Shown: positions 18,214 through 27,197, counted from the first letter of the stretch. The stretch is DNA of 57,648 bases from Xenorhabdus japonica (GCF_900115195.1 NZ_FOVO01000025.1:1-57648); one strand, 5' to 3'. Notes: a model not told the origin generated them from the sequence alone. Numbers and translations are program-made.

Positions 18214-19281
18214 CTAAGCCCTCAGCTTTTGTTCTACCCATTGTGCGACTCGTTGTGCATCTCTGGCAGCACCCAGTAATAACTCAGAGCTGCGACTACT
18301 AAGCCATTTTCTGCCCACGATAAACAGCCCCGAATAGGCTGTTTTTCCTCCGTTTATATTACCACTTTCGCAGACAAAACCTTGTGAATCACTAATATCA
18401 GGTAAGGTCAACCAATCAGTTGCGTCCTTATATCCCACACACCAAATCAGTCCATCAATCTGGTATTTTTTTCCTTGTTGGTCATATAGTGTTTCATGTT
18501 CAGTTTTTACCAATTTTTGTGCTATCTGCACATTAAGCCCAGATAGATGTTGATTAGTAAGTTCACCACATGGAAGTGGATTACGTCGTTGCACTATTTT
18601 ACCGAGCAGGCTTGAAGTATCTGCATACAGTATCTTTGATTTATGTAGCCACCAGAATAGATCCTTCCCCAGAACTCTATTTGACACGAGAGGACGAGGA
18701 GAGCCGCAAAATAGAGTAACCTGCATAGAGGAGGAAAGTTCTTTTGATATCTGTCGGCCACTAGCACCATCACCTATGACAGCAATCCGAGACCCAGCCT
18801 GAAATTGCTCTGGGTTCTGATAACGGTCAGCCGTCAGTTGTTGGACTGAAGGGGACAGATCGCTCGCCATCTCAGGAATAATTGGTACTTGATTAGCACC
18901 AGTGGCGTTAATTAAACAAGGAGCAGAAAACTGCTCCTTTTTTTCTGTAGTCAGCGTAAACAACCCATCTTGATGCTTAACACTGATCACCTGTGTTCCC
19001 GTTAATACATTTAGATTATGATGATGTGCATAACGTTCTAGGTAATCTGCTATCTCATCCTTGCCCGGATAGCCATCAGGAGCGCCCTGCAAAGGAAAAT
19101 CAGGTAACTGGCTCATCATCCGGGAAGTAAATAATAACATATTGTCGGGACGCCTACGCCAAACATCGCCAATATGCTGGTCTCGCTCCAGAATCAAAGT
19201 ATTAATTTTTTTTTTGTTAAGGGTAACTGCCAGCGTTAGCCCCGCTTGCCCAGCACCAACGATCAAGCAATCGATTTTCAT
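18214..19281 (-). CDS. Flavin-dependent monooxygenase / NAD(P)-binding oxidoreductase
   Basis: This 355-residue protein belongs to the flavin-containing monooxygenase-like superfamily. The FAD dinucleotide motif is at residues 9-14 (GAGQAG), and a second nucleotide motif (GDGASG, 170-175) should bind NADPH. INATGANQVP and WCVGYKDAT are the conserved strands that follow these domains. Such enzymes hydroxylate or oxidise N, S or C atoms. The substrate here is unknown, but the gene is the sixth in a coupled operon. Its ATG overlaps the stop of the acyl carrier protein gene by four bases, so a carrier-bound or released acyl compound is the likely target. The signature of classical dimethylaniline-type FMOs is not clear. 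Confidence 0.85.
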   Translation of the reverse strand: MKIDCLIVGAGQAGLTLAVTLNKKKINTLILERDQHIGDVWRRRPDNMLLFTSRMMSQLPDFPLQGAPDGYPGKDEIADYLERYAHHHNLNVLTGTQVISVKHQDGLFTLTTEKKEQFSAPCLINATGANQVPIIPEMASDLSPSVQQLTADRYQNPEQFQAGSRIAVIGDGASGRQISKELSSSMQVTLFCGSPRPLVSNRVLGKDLFWWLHKSKILYADTSSLLGKIVQRRNPLPCGELTNQHLSGLNVQIAQKLVKTEHETLYDQQGKKYQIDGLIWCVGYKDATDWLTLPDISDSQGFVCESGNINGGKTAYSGLFIVGRKWLSSRSSELLLGAARDAQRVAQWVEQKLRA

Positions 19282-19523
19282 GGCATTGGCTCCAATTGCA
19301 GTATGTGTTCAGCCAAAGCGTGAATAGTGGGGTATTCATAGCCAAGGATAGGATCCAATTTTCGCTGCAATACTTTTTCTAACTGACCAATCAGGGTAAC
19401 CCTGCTTGCAGAATCCAGGCCAAGACTATCGAAAGAAACGTGTTCACCGATAGGAAGGTCATAGCGTTGGAAATAAGGTGTTAAATATTCAATCAGCCAG
19501 CCTTTTAACTCCAGCTCAGTCAT
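19278..19523 (-). CDS. Acyl carrier protein
   Basis: This is a stand-alone carrier protein of 81 residues from the ATG at 19523, which is preceded by AAGGAG. The phosphopantetheine attachment site is Ser38 in FDSLGLDSASRV. The rest is a predicted four-helix acyl carrier fold ending in EYPTIHALAEHILQL. It starts two bases after the fatty acyl-AMP ligase gene and overlaps the monooxygenase gene. It is therefore almost certainly loaded by that ligase and presents the acyl chain to the other enzymes. A phosphopantetheinyl transferase must be supplied from elsewhere. Confidence 0.92.
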   Translation of the reverse strand: MTELELKGWLIEYLTPYFQRYDLPIGEHVSFDSLGLDSASRVTLIGQLEKVLQRKLDPILGYEYPTIHALAEHILQLEPMP

Positions 19524-19524
19524 A

Positions 19525-21219
19525 TTATGCTCCTTGAGTTTCGGTGGTAGACAGTACATCGGCTAGTTGTAATTTGCCTTGCAAGTAGAGCGAACGGCAG
19601 AGTTTTCGTTGTACTTTTCCACTGCTGGTTGTAGGCAATTTATTAGTTTGAATAAACACTAAATCAGCGATATCGATATCGAACGCTGCATTAAGTGTCT
19701 GGATTACATTTCGTCTCAATTCTCTGAACTTGTTGTTTTCCCGTTTCACATTTTTTTGCAGCTCTATGGCGACAACAACCTGCTGTCCCAGTTCAAAAGC
19801 TATTGCTTTTCCTGAACGAAAGGCTATGGATTGCATAGTGGCCGTATATTCAATGTCCTGTGGATAGATATTCCTCCCCCGGATAATAATCAGATCTTTC
19901 AAACGGCCTGTAATCAACAAATGGTGTTGATACAAACAACCGAGATCACCGGTACGGAGAAAAGGCCCTTCGCCAGTGGTCGTATAGGCCATGAAGTTTT
20001 GCTGGGTTTGTTGTGGATTATTCCAATATCCTACGGCTATACTTGGTCCCTGAACCCAGATTTCACCGATTTCATCAGGCTCACACAATACTTTTGTATC
20101 CGGATTAACAATAACAACTCGGTGACCAGGTGCAACCTGACCACAGGCTTGCATTATAATCCCATCGGGTTTTAAGACCAGTTTCCCTTTTTCCAGACTG
20201 CTGCTGCAAAGTGTTAAACTCAATGGAGGATCTTCACTCGTGGATGAACTGATAACCAGAGTCGCTTCAGCCATGCCGTAACAAGGTATTTGGCTTTGAT
20301 AAATAAACCCATATTCTTTAACTGCCTGATAAAAACGCATCAATGTTTCATTTCTAACGGGTTCGGCACCATTACCAGCCCAACGCCAGCGGGACAGATC
20401 CAAATTAAGCCCAGAGCAATCTTGGTCAGCACATAAGTCATAAGCAAAATTGGGGGCACAACAGAATTCTGCCTTATAATCATGCATCAACTGTAACCAA
20501 CGTAATGGCTGCTGGATAAATGATAATGGTGACATGAAGTTATATTGTCCACCCAAGGCCATAGTCATTAAAATATGTCCCACCAATCCCATATCGTGAA
20601 ACTGAGGTATCCAGCCTCCAATAACTAACCCTTCATGCAAGCCAAAAGTATTATTCATTGCCCGCAAGTTATGGATTAAATTATCGTGAGTGACCATCAC
20701 TCCTTTAGGGGTATCAGTGGAACCAGAGGTATATTGCAAGAAAGCCAATTGCTCTGGACTGATTGAGGGAAGTTCGGTTATTTCATCTATTGGCTGATTT
20801 TCCGAGTAATATATGATCCCCAACTCAGGAAATTCATTTGATAAAACCCTGCCTAACCCTGAAGTGGTGAGAATCACTTTAGCTTCGGAGTCATTCAAGA
20901 TTTGAGTTAACCTTTGTAGATGGCGACTTCCGCGAACTACATTGGATGGAACAGCAATAACCCCAGCCTTAAAACAGGCTAATAACCCGACAATAAACTC
21001 CAGACCTGCAGGGTACATCAAAATAACCGTTTTCCCTTGCTGCCCAGCAGTAACGAGTGCACAAGCCAGTTGATGAGAACGTTGTTCGAGTTCTTGCCAA
21101 GACAGGGTAACAGTATCTGAATCTCCTGAAGGTAAAAAACGATATACAATTTGATTTGGCCGCTGTGAAGCATAATGTTTAAAACAGCATAATAGTGTTT
21201 GTGCATGCTCCAACATCAT
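19525..21219 (-). CDS. Fatty acyl-AMP ligase (FAAL-type adenylation enzyme)
   Basis: This 564-residue enzyme is a member of the acyl-adenylate family. The P-loop is TSGSTDTPKG at residues 164-173. WIPQFHDMGL at 203-212 is characteristic of FAAL-type enzymes, which activate fatty acids as acyl-AMP and pass them to a carrier protein rather than CoA. The tail has RGRNIYPQDIE and the C-terminal Lys region (LPTTSSGKVQRKLCR). The start at 21219 overlaps the stop of the cysteine desulfurase gene as ATGA; the ORF runs 12 codons further upstream inside that gene. The acyl carrier protein gene follows after one base. Chain length and specificity cannot be read by eye. Confidence 0.9.
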   Translation of the reverse strand: MMLEHAQTLLCCFKHYASQRPNQIVYRFLPSGDSDTVTLSWQELEQRSHQLACALVTAGQQGKTVILMYPAGLEFIVGLLACFKAGVIAVPSNVVRGSRHLQRLTQILNDSEAKVILTTSGLGRVLSNEFPELGIIYYSENQPIDEITELPSISPEQLAFLQYTSGSTDTPKGVMVTHDNLIHNLRAMNNTFGLHEGLVIGGWIPQFHDMGLVGHILMTMALGGQYNFMSPLSFIQQPLRWLQLMHDYKAEFCCAPNFAYDLCADQDCSGLNLDLSRWRWAGNGAEPVRNETLMRFYQAVKEYGFIYQSQIPCYGMAEATLVISSSTSEDPPLSLTLCSSSLEKGKLVLKPDGIIMQACGQVAPGHRVVIVNPDTKVLCEPDEIGEIWVQGPSIAVGYWNNPQQTQQNFMAYTTTGEGPFLRTGDLGCLYQHHLLITGRLKDLIIIRGRNIYPQDIEYTATMQSIAFRSGKAIAFELGQQVVVAIELQKNVKRENNKFRELRRNVIQTLNAAFDIDIADLVFIQTNKLPTTSSGKVQRKLCRSLYLQGKLQLADVLSTTETQGA

Positions 21220-22397
21220 ATTCTTTGTTCTCCTGCAATAGCTAATAGATGCCATGTTTCCTGTTGTAAAGCATTAGCCAGAACACTAACTTCATGCTGC
21301 TCAGTAACATGTCCAAAGCTTATCCTTAATGCACTATCGATATAGTCATGGGGAGATTGCATCGCAAGTAAAACATGTGAACGTTGGGGTGACTGTGAGT
21401 TATTGCTACAAGCAGATCCCAATGAAACAGAAATACCGTGGCATAAATCCAATCGGCTTGCTAACGCTTCGGCTCTAATACCAGGGAAACTGATATTTAA
21501 TGTCCATGGAGCCTGATACTCAGGATTTGTCTCACCGTTGACGTGATAATTCACACCGAACTCATCTAATTGAGTGAGCAGGTAAGTTCTCATTTCACGG
21601 CAGTAATTAATGCGTTGCATCAATTCTTCATGAGCTTCTTTTGCAGCAGCAGCTAATCCGGCTATTCCTAATGTATTTTCTGTGCCACTACGTAAACCGT
21701 GTTCTTGTCCACCGCCATGTAGTAAGGGATTAATTTTCACTTGCTGGCTGTAATACAGCCCACCTATCCCTTTAGGGGCATAAAACTTATGCCCGGAAAA
21801 GGAGATAGTTAATGGGATATCATCAAAACTGCTCATCGGCCATTTTCCTACTGCTTGTATGGCATCGAAATGCAGATGGATACCTTTTCCTTTCAGTCTG
21901 GAAGCCAGCTTATCGTAGGGTTGAATGACACCAGTTTCATTGTTGATCGCCATCAATGCGATGAAACAAGTTTGGGGTGTGATGGCATTACACAAGGTAT
22001 CCGGATCTATTCTTCCTGTTTTACTCGGTTCAATGACTGTGAGTTTCAGGCCTTGCGCTTGATACCAACGCAGAGGTTCCAGAATTGAAGAATGTTCAAT
22101 TGCAGAACAGATAGCGTGATAGCGTGATAATTGACCAACTGGAAGCTGGCTGAATACACTGTGCAGCGCCAAGTTATTGCTCTCTGTTCCCCCAGAAGTA
22201 AAAATGATCCTTTCTGACGAACCTCCCACTAATTGAGCTATTGACTCTTTTGCCTGATGAATCAACGTCACCAAATTTTGGCTCAAACGATATCTACTGG
22301 AAGGATTGCCAAATTGATCCAACATACCCTGAATTGCCATCTTTGCCTTATGACTCAGTGGTGTTGTCGCATTGAAATCAAAGTACAACATTGTCAT
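21216..22397 (-). CDS. Cysteine desulfurase (NifS/IscS family)
   Basis: This is a PLP enzyme of 393 residues that would turn cysteine into alanine and an enzyme-bound persulfide. The PLP lysine is Lys204 in SFSGHKFYAPKG, His102 lies in AIEHSSIL, and the sulfur-accepting Cys330 lies in VSLGSACSNNSQ. GGGQEHGLRSGTENT is diagnostic. It is close to NifS/IscS in length and motifs but is not part of an isc or suf cluster. It lies between a NifU-like scaffold gene (4-base overlap) and the fatty acyl-AMP ligase gene (4-base overlap). Its sulfur could go to an Fe-S cluster needed by the pathway or into the product itself. Confidence 0.92.
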   Translation of the reverse strand: MTMLYFDFNATTPLSHKAKMAIQGMLDQFGNPSSRYRLSQNLVTLIHQAKESIAQLVGGSSERIIFTSGGTESNNLALHSVFSQLPVGQLSRYHAICSAIEHSSILEPLRWYQAQGLKLTVIEPSKTGRIDPDTLCNAITPQTCFIALMAINNETGVIQPYDKLASRLKGKGIHLHFDAIQAVGKWPMSSFDDIPLTISFSGHKFYAPKGIGGLYYSQQVKINPLLHGGGQEHGLRSGTENTLGIAGLAAAAKEAHEELMQRINYCREMRTYLLTQLDEFGVNYHVNGETNPEYQAPWTLNISFPGIRAEALASRLDLCHGISVSLGSACSNNSQSPQRSHVLLAMQSPHDYIDSALRISFGHVTEQHEVSVLANALQQETWHLLAIAGEQRI

Positions 22398-22750
22398 ATA
22401 TGCACCCTTACCTGCTGAAAAAGAGCATGCAACATAGCCAAACAATGCTGCTGTGAAGGTTGCAACTTACCTAACATACTATCGATATCTTGTGTGCTGA
22501 ATTGGGCAATCTCTGTCAGCGTTTTTCCTTGAACCTGACGACAAAACTGATTGGACATGGCTAAAGAAGTCGTACATCCCCAGGCTTGAAAACGAGCCTC
22601 ATTGATATGCCCTCCTTCACTCAATGACAAATCAATATTCACTGTATCCCCACACACAGGGTTACCCAACTTCAGTTGAATATCCGGATTTGTTAGGCTT
22701 CCCTGAAAATCAGGATTACAGAAGTTATCAGTGATAATTTCATTAAACAT
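22394..22750 (-). CDS. NifU/IscU-like Fe-S scaffold protein
   Basis: The 118 residues correspond to the IscU/NifU N-terminal domain. GNPVCGDTVNIDL holds Cys33 and Asp35, FQAWGCTTSLAMSN holds Cys59, and PSQQHCLAML holds Cys103. These are the three Cys and one Asp that bind the nascent cluster in IscU. The NifU C-terminal (Nfu) and central ferredoxin-like domains are absent. It starts 9 bp after the LuxE-like gene and overlaps the cysteine desulfurase gene by four bases. The full ligand set suggests a working scaffold or sulfur acceptor dedicated to this operon. Confidence 0.88.
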   Translation of the reverse strand: MFNEIITDNFCNPDFQGSLTNPDIQLKLGNPVCGDTVNIDLSLSEGGHINEARFQAWGCTTSLAMSNQFCRQVQGKTLTEIAQFSTQDIDSMLGKLQPSQQHCLAMLHALFQQVRVHI

Positions 22751-22759
22751 GATTAAACC

Positions 22760-23941
22760 TCACTGAGTCACAGGGCACGCATCCCTTTGTTCATCAGCAG
22801 ACATTTTACCTTCGAGATTAACGGCACAGCAGCCGAATTCTGTTGCAGAAGGTGCCCGCATAACATATTGCATACGTTGGGAGTTACGCCCTGATGGATC
22901 ATAATCAGTACGCAGATAAATCATGTCTTCAGTCAACAACATACCCGGTGTTGAGCGTGCTATGGGATCAAAAATAACAAGCTGTCCCATCTCACCATCA
23001 GCAACTTCCTGGGACAAATTTTCCGGATCACGCACAGAGAAATGAATATAAGGTGGTATGTGTTTTTGATTAAACTCATCCTCTATAGCCAAAAAGTTAG
23101 CTTCAACAAGTCCATACATATCACGAATCTGGTTAGCAGGAATACCCAACCAAGTTTCCAGCTCCTGATTAAATTCGGTGCGGGAGATCATGGCACCAGT
23201 GAAACGCTTCCAGCCACCGAGCGTAATGACCATACTTCCACTATCCAATTCCAACTTAGTGTTTGTAGCTTTTAAGAAGCTGATAAAACGATGAATAAGA
23301 AATGGAGGCCCAATCAGATGGCGAGTAAATTTTCCTTGCCATTCTTTTAATTGACTGACAGCTTCTTCCGGAACAAAACGTTCTTCCTTAACCATAAAGC
23401 GATTTGTATCCAGTAACCCAGCCAGCCAATTGAAGGCTTTTATCATGCCCATTTCAGGGATTTCCTCTGTGGAAGGACATAAACAGAGTCCCGCACCACT
23501 GGAGAGTTTAAGCATATCGCGAAATGAGTTATAGAGACCCAGAGTCGTATAATCCATTGTTTCATCACATCGACGGGCAACACTCGGAATACCACTAGTG
23601 CCTGTCGAACGCATTTCATGTTCGATGCTGGAAAGAGGTTTACTTAAAAGACGATGACTATTTGCAGATTTAAACGTAGATACGGGAATAACCGGGATAT
23701 TTACTAAATCTGTGTAATTTTGAATATCACTAGGTTGTACCCCTTTATTTTGACATTGTTCACGGTAGTAAGCATTATTTTCAAAATGATATTTAAAGGC
23801 ATCTCTAATAATATGGGTTTTTAATTCTTGTTGTTCTTCAATTGGAAGACTATAGAGAAAGTTACTATTTGTGATTAACCATTTTATAGAGTCACCATTT
23901 ACTTCCTTTATTTTTTCATACAACTCTATCGATTTGAACAT
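22760..23941 (-). CDS. LuxE-like acyl-protein synthetase
   Basis: This 393-residue protein belongs to the LuxE/PaaK branch of the adenylate-forming enzymes. It shows STGTSGIPS at residues 112-120 (nucleotide loop), ITLGGWKRF near 240-247 and MYGLVE near 275-280. In bioluminescent bacteria LuxE activates a fatty acid and transfers it to its own Cys before reduction by LuxC. Here a pair of Cys at 371-372 (TEFGCCAV) lies close to where LuxE carries its acyl acceptor. No luxC, luxD, luxA or luxB is nearby, so this is not a luminescence operon. It is the first gene of the six-gene operon. The start at 23941 follows AAGGATGG; an upstream in-frame start adds 13 residues. Confidence 0.85.
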   Translation of the reverse strand: MFKSIELYEKIKEVNGDSIKWLITNSNFLYSLPIEEQQELKTHIIRDAFKYHFENNAYYREQCQNKGVQPSDIQNYTDLVNIPVIPVSTFKSANSHRLLSKPLSSIEHEMRSTGTSGIPSVARRCDETMDYTTLGLYNSFRDMLKLSSGAGLCLCPSTEEIPEMGMIKAFNWLAGLLDTNRFMVKEERFVPEEAVSQLKEWQGKFTRHLIGPPFLIHRFISFLKATNTKLELDSGSMVITLGGWKRFTGAMISRTEFNQELETWLGIPANQIRDMYGLVEANFLAIEDEFNQKHIPPYIHFSVRDPENLSQEVADGEMGQLVIFDPIARSTPGMLLTEDMIYLRTDYDPSGRNSQRMQYVMRAPSATEFGCCAVNLEGKMSADEQRDACPVTQ

Positions 23942-24487
23942 ATAAACCATCCTTATAGTTATTATATATTTTTTTACCATCGTTTAACGAATATCTTTAC
24001 CAAATATGCATAAGAAATAAGTAATTCGTATAAGTAATTTCTTGCAAACGCAAATCTAACGATGGTGCTTTAATTTTGCTTGAATAAACTGGCTAATTTT
24101 GTCCCTCTGTAAATAATTTGTATGGAATACATGACTGCCTGTCATAATTACATAAATTTTTTCTTAACATTACCTTCCATCTTCCTCAGTTCCACCCACC
24201 TCAGCCAGATTATTCAATTCAATCACTTCAATAAGTTATAAAGTGAATATTCCGAGTATCTTAAAGTGTTAGCAGGCAGAATTTCTAAGTATGAAATTCA
24301 CTCTATGAACAGTATTTTCATTTGAGTCATATGAAACGATAAAGCTAAGAGGGTGATATATAGTTAAGTTGGTTTCTCATTTGAGGAGAGTGGTAAACCT
24401 GTGATAGGGCAAATACGGATGTCTGGAGATAGCATATCAATATAAGTTTTTGGATATGCCTATTCATTCAATGAATCGGAGTTGAGT
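23942..24487. promoter_or_regulatory. Divergent regulatory region between the acyl operon and the exporter genes
   Basis: This 546-bp AT-rich region holds the leftward promoter of the six-gene operon and the rightward promoter of the emrA-like gene. An outer inverted repeat AAGAAAT (24012-24018) and ATTTCTT (24037-24043) encloses two direct copies of ATAAGTAATT-like sequence. A second dyad, ATTCATTCAATGAAT (24462-24476), lies just before the emrA start. Either could be an operator, for example for the AraC-type regulator at 27190-28071. I see no gene here. Confidence 0.45.
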
Positions 24488-25675
24488 ATGGGAAATAACC
24501 AAATTGAAACAATGCCTGAACAACCACAAGAAGAAAATAATAAGAAAAAACGTAAAATAATACTTTCTTTTGTTGTATTACTTTTTTTGTTTGTTGGTTT
24601 AGCTTATCTGTTTTACTGGTACACAGTATTACGTTTCTACCAATCAACAGATAACGCCTATGTTGTCGGTAATCAGATCCAAGTCATGTCTCAAACCCAT
24701 GGCAGTGTGAAAAATATTTATGTTGATAATACCGATTTTGTTCAGCAAGGTGACCTTTTACTAACGTTGGATAGTGCTGACGCTAAGAATATCTTCGAGA
24801 AAAGTAAGCATGCATTAGCCCAGGCAGTGCGTGAAACACGAGAAACTATCCTCAGTAATCCCAAGCTCCTGGCCAATGTGGAATTAAAACAACTTACCTT
24901 AGACAAGTTAAAAAGTAATCTAGCACGACGGGAAAAGTTGGGTAAGGTCAATGTCATCGCTGTTGAAGAACTGGATCACTCTCGTAAAGCTGTTGATATT
25001 GCTAAGGCAGATTTAAAAGTCGCCATGCAGCAGTATAAAATCAATCAAGCTTTGGTGATGGGAACGCCACTAAACAAGCTGCCAAATATAGAAAAAGCAG
25101 CATCCAATTTACGTGAAGCTTGGTTGTCTTTACAACGTACTAAAATCTACGCTCCGGTAAGTGGGTATGTATCACGCCGCAGTGTTCAAGTTGGAGCGCA
25201 AATCAATCAATCCACGCCATTGATGATTATCGTTCCTCCTGACCAGATATGGGTTGAGGCAAATTTTAAAGAAGTACAGTTCACTGATATGCGTCTGGGG
25301 CAGCCCGTCAAGTTAATCAGCGATTTTTATGGCGATAGTGTTACTTATCAGGGACGTATTACGGGTATGGATATAGGAACCGGCAGCGCTTTTTCTATCC
25401 TCCCTGCTCAGAATGCAACAGGTAATTGGATTAAAGTGGTTCAGCGCCTCCCTGTACGCATTGAATTAGATCCGAAACAAATTGCCTCCAATCCATTACG
25501 AATCGGTTTATCCATGCATGCGACAGTTGATACCAGAGAAACAGCAGGCACAACTCTGACTAATAAAACTCCACAACGGGTTATTTATCAGACTGATGTC
25601 CTTTCATTCAATAATAATGAGATAGATGAAATCATTGAGCAAATCATAAAAAGCAACGCAAGTGATGAAAATTGA
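24488..25675 (+). CDS. EmrA-like membrane fusion protein (HlyD family)
   Basis: This periplasmic adaptor of a tripartite drug or metabolite exporter has 395 residues from the ATG at 24488, with GGAG upstream. A charged N-terminal tail is followed by one membrane anchor (about residues 24-46). Next comes the biotinyl-lipoyl-like strand YQSTDNAYVVGNQIQVMSQT, a coiled-coil hairpin (roughly 100-190), and the return strand RTKIYAPVSGYVSRRSVQVG. The sequence is EmrA/EmrK-like. It partners the MFS gene just downstream, and an outer membrane TolC-type channel would be encoded elsewhere. Confidence 0.9.
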   Translation: MGNNQIETMPEQPQEENNKKKRKIILSFVVLLFLFVGLAYLFYWYTVLRFYQSTDNAYVVGNQIQVMSQTHGSVKNIYVDNTDFVQQGDLLLTLDSADAKNIFEKSKHALAQAVRETRETILSNPKLLANVELKQLTLDKLKSNLARREKLGKVNVIAVEELDHSRKAVDIAKADLKVAMQQYKINQALVMGTPLNKLPNIEKAASNLREAWLSLQRTKIYAPVSGYVSRRSVQVGAQINQSTPLMIIVPPDQIWVEANFKEVQFTDMRLGQPVKLISDFYGDSVTYQGRITGMDIGTGSAFSILPAQNATGNWIKVVQRLPVRIELDPKQIASNPLRIGLSMHATVDTRETAGTTLTNKTPQRVIYQTDVLSFNNNEIDEIIEQIIKSNASDEN

Positions 25676-25688
25676 GGATCACACAGCT

Positions 25689-27197
25689 ATGGAACCTTTA
25701 TCAGCCAGCCAACGCTGGTGGCTAATCCTGTCTCTGGCGGTTATCGCTTTTCTGCAAATATTGGATTTGACAATTGCTAACGTGGCATTGTCAACCATTG
25801 CAGGTGATCTTGGATCATCCGTGTCACAAGGAACTTGGGTTATCACGTCATTTGGTGTTGCTAATGCAATCTCTATTCCTTTGACTGGCTGGTTGGCAAA
25901 ACGGGTAGGGGAAGTACGGCTGTTTATCATTTCGACTCTGCTTTTTATCATTTCTTCCTGGCTATGTGGCATATCCAATAGCCTTGAAATGCTAATTATT
26001 ACAAGGATTATGCAAGGTGCTGTTGCAGGCCCTATTATACCTTTATCACAAAGCTTGCTTTTAGCGAATTTTCCTAAGAACCAACACAGTATGGCTTTGG
26101 CCATCTGGTCTATGACCGTCATTATTGCCCCGGTTTGTGGTCCAATCCTCGGTGGATGGATTAGCGATAACTATCACTGGGGCTGGATTTTCTTGATCAA
26201 TGTTCCCATCGGCCTGGCTGCTATTTTTATCACTTACTTGTTATTGAATAAGCGTGAAACAAAAACTGAGGTTATCCCAGTTGATAAGGTGGGGTTGGTT
26301 CTACTCATTATCGGTGTTGGTTGCCTACAACTCATGTTAGACAGAGGAAAAGAACTCGACTGGTTTAATTCCAATGAGATCATCTTGCTGGCTATTATTG
26401 CAACGATAGGGATTATCCTATTTATCATTTGGGAACTGACTGATGATAACCCGATTGTTGATTTATCGTTGTTTAAATCACGCAATTTTACAGTTGGTAC
26501 GATTTGTATTAGTTTGGCATTTTTATTACACATCGGTGTCCTAGTCTTACAACCTCAGTTGTTACAGACAGTTTTTGGTTATACCGCCACTTGGGCTGGA
26601 CTAGCATTAGCTCCTCTTGGCATTCTTCCTGTTTTTCTAGCCCCAGTCATTGGCCGATTTGGTGCTAAAATTGATATGCGCTATTTGGTTACTCTTAGCT
26701 TTGTTGTCTTCTCTTTCTGCTTTTTTTGGCGAGCGTATACTTTTGAGTCTGGAATGGATTTTTCCAGCGCAGCATGGCCACAGTTTGTGCAGGGGATAGC
26801 GATCGCCTGTTTTATTATGCCACTCAATGTGATTATTTTATCTGATATTCCTCAGGAGAAAGTTGCCTCAGCTGGAAGTTTGTTTAACTTCTTTAGAACA
26901 TTAGCCATATCTATAGGTACATCGTTAACCAATACGTTATGGGTTCAACGTGAAGCGGTTCATCATTCTCAGCTCACTGAGCACATCACACAAAATAACG
27001 TTCTTGTCGATTTAGCTTATCAGGATATCAAGCTCTTAGGATTATCTGACTTGCAAGCAACCGTTTTTTTGGCAAAGAGGATCACCAACCAGAGTTTAAT
27101 TCTGGCCGCTAACGAAATTTTCTGGCTCTTTGGTTTTATTTTTCTGGCACTAATCTTGATTCTGTGGTTTTCCAGATCGAATTTGTCGTCTACATAA
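25689..27197 (+). CDS. EmrB-like MFS multidrug/metabolite exporter (DHA2, 14 TM)
   Basis: This is an inner-membrane proton antiporter of 502 residues from the ATG at 25689. An earlier ATG at 25665 overlaps the emrA end and is possible. Fourteen hydrophobic segments are expected. The N-terminal half is nearly that of EmrB: LDLTIANVALSTIAGDLGSS, QGTWVITSFGVANAISIPLT and WSMTVIIAPVCGPILGGWIS (family motif C). With the EmrA-like protein it should pump an amphipathic compound across both membranes. Being divergent from the acyl operon, it is the obvious candidate to export that operon's product, but exporters of this type also give general resistance. Confidence 0.93.
   Translation: MEPLSASQRWWLILSLAVIAFLQILDLTIANVALSTIAGDLGSSVSQGTWVITSFGVANAISIPLTGWLAKRVGEVRLFIISTLLFIISSWLCGISNSLEMLIITRIMQGAVAGPIIPLSQSLLLANFPKNQHSMALAIWSMTVIIAPVCGPILGGWISDNYHWGWIFLINVPIGLAAIFITYLLLNKRETKTEVIPVDKVGLVLLIIGVGCLQLMLDRGKELDWFNSNEIILLAIIATIGIILFIIWELTDDNPIVDLSLFKSRNFTVGTICISLAFLLHIGVLVLQPQLLQTVFGYTATWAGLALAPLGILPVFLAPVIGRFGAKIDMRYLVTLSFVVFSFCFFWRAYTFESGMDFSSAAWPQFVQGIAIACFIMPLNVIILSDIPQEKVASAGSLFNFFRTLAISIGTSLTNTLWVQREAVHHSQLTEHITQNNVLVDLAYQDIKLLGLSDLQATVFLAKRITNQSLILAANEIFWLFGFIFLALILILWFSRSNLSST

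Noticed and set aside
21216-22750. Nitrogen fixation or housekeeping isc operon
   Set aside because: No iscR, iscA, hscBA, fdx or nif genes are nearby; the pair is enclosed by acyl-activation genes.
18214-23941. Lux (bioluminescence) operon
   Set aside because: Only a LuxE-like protein is present. There is no luxCDAB, and the partner genes point to another pathway.
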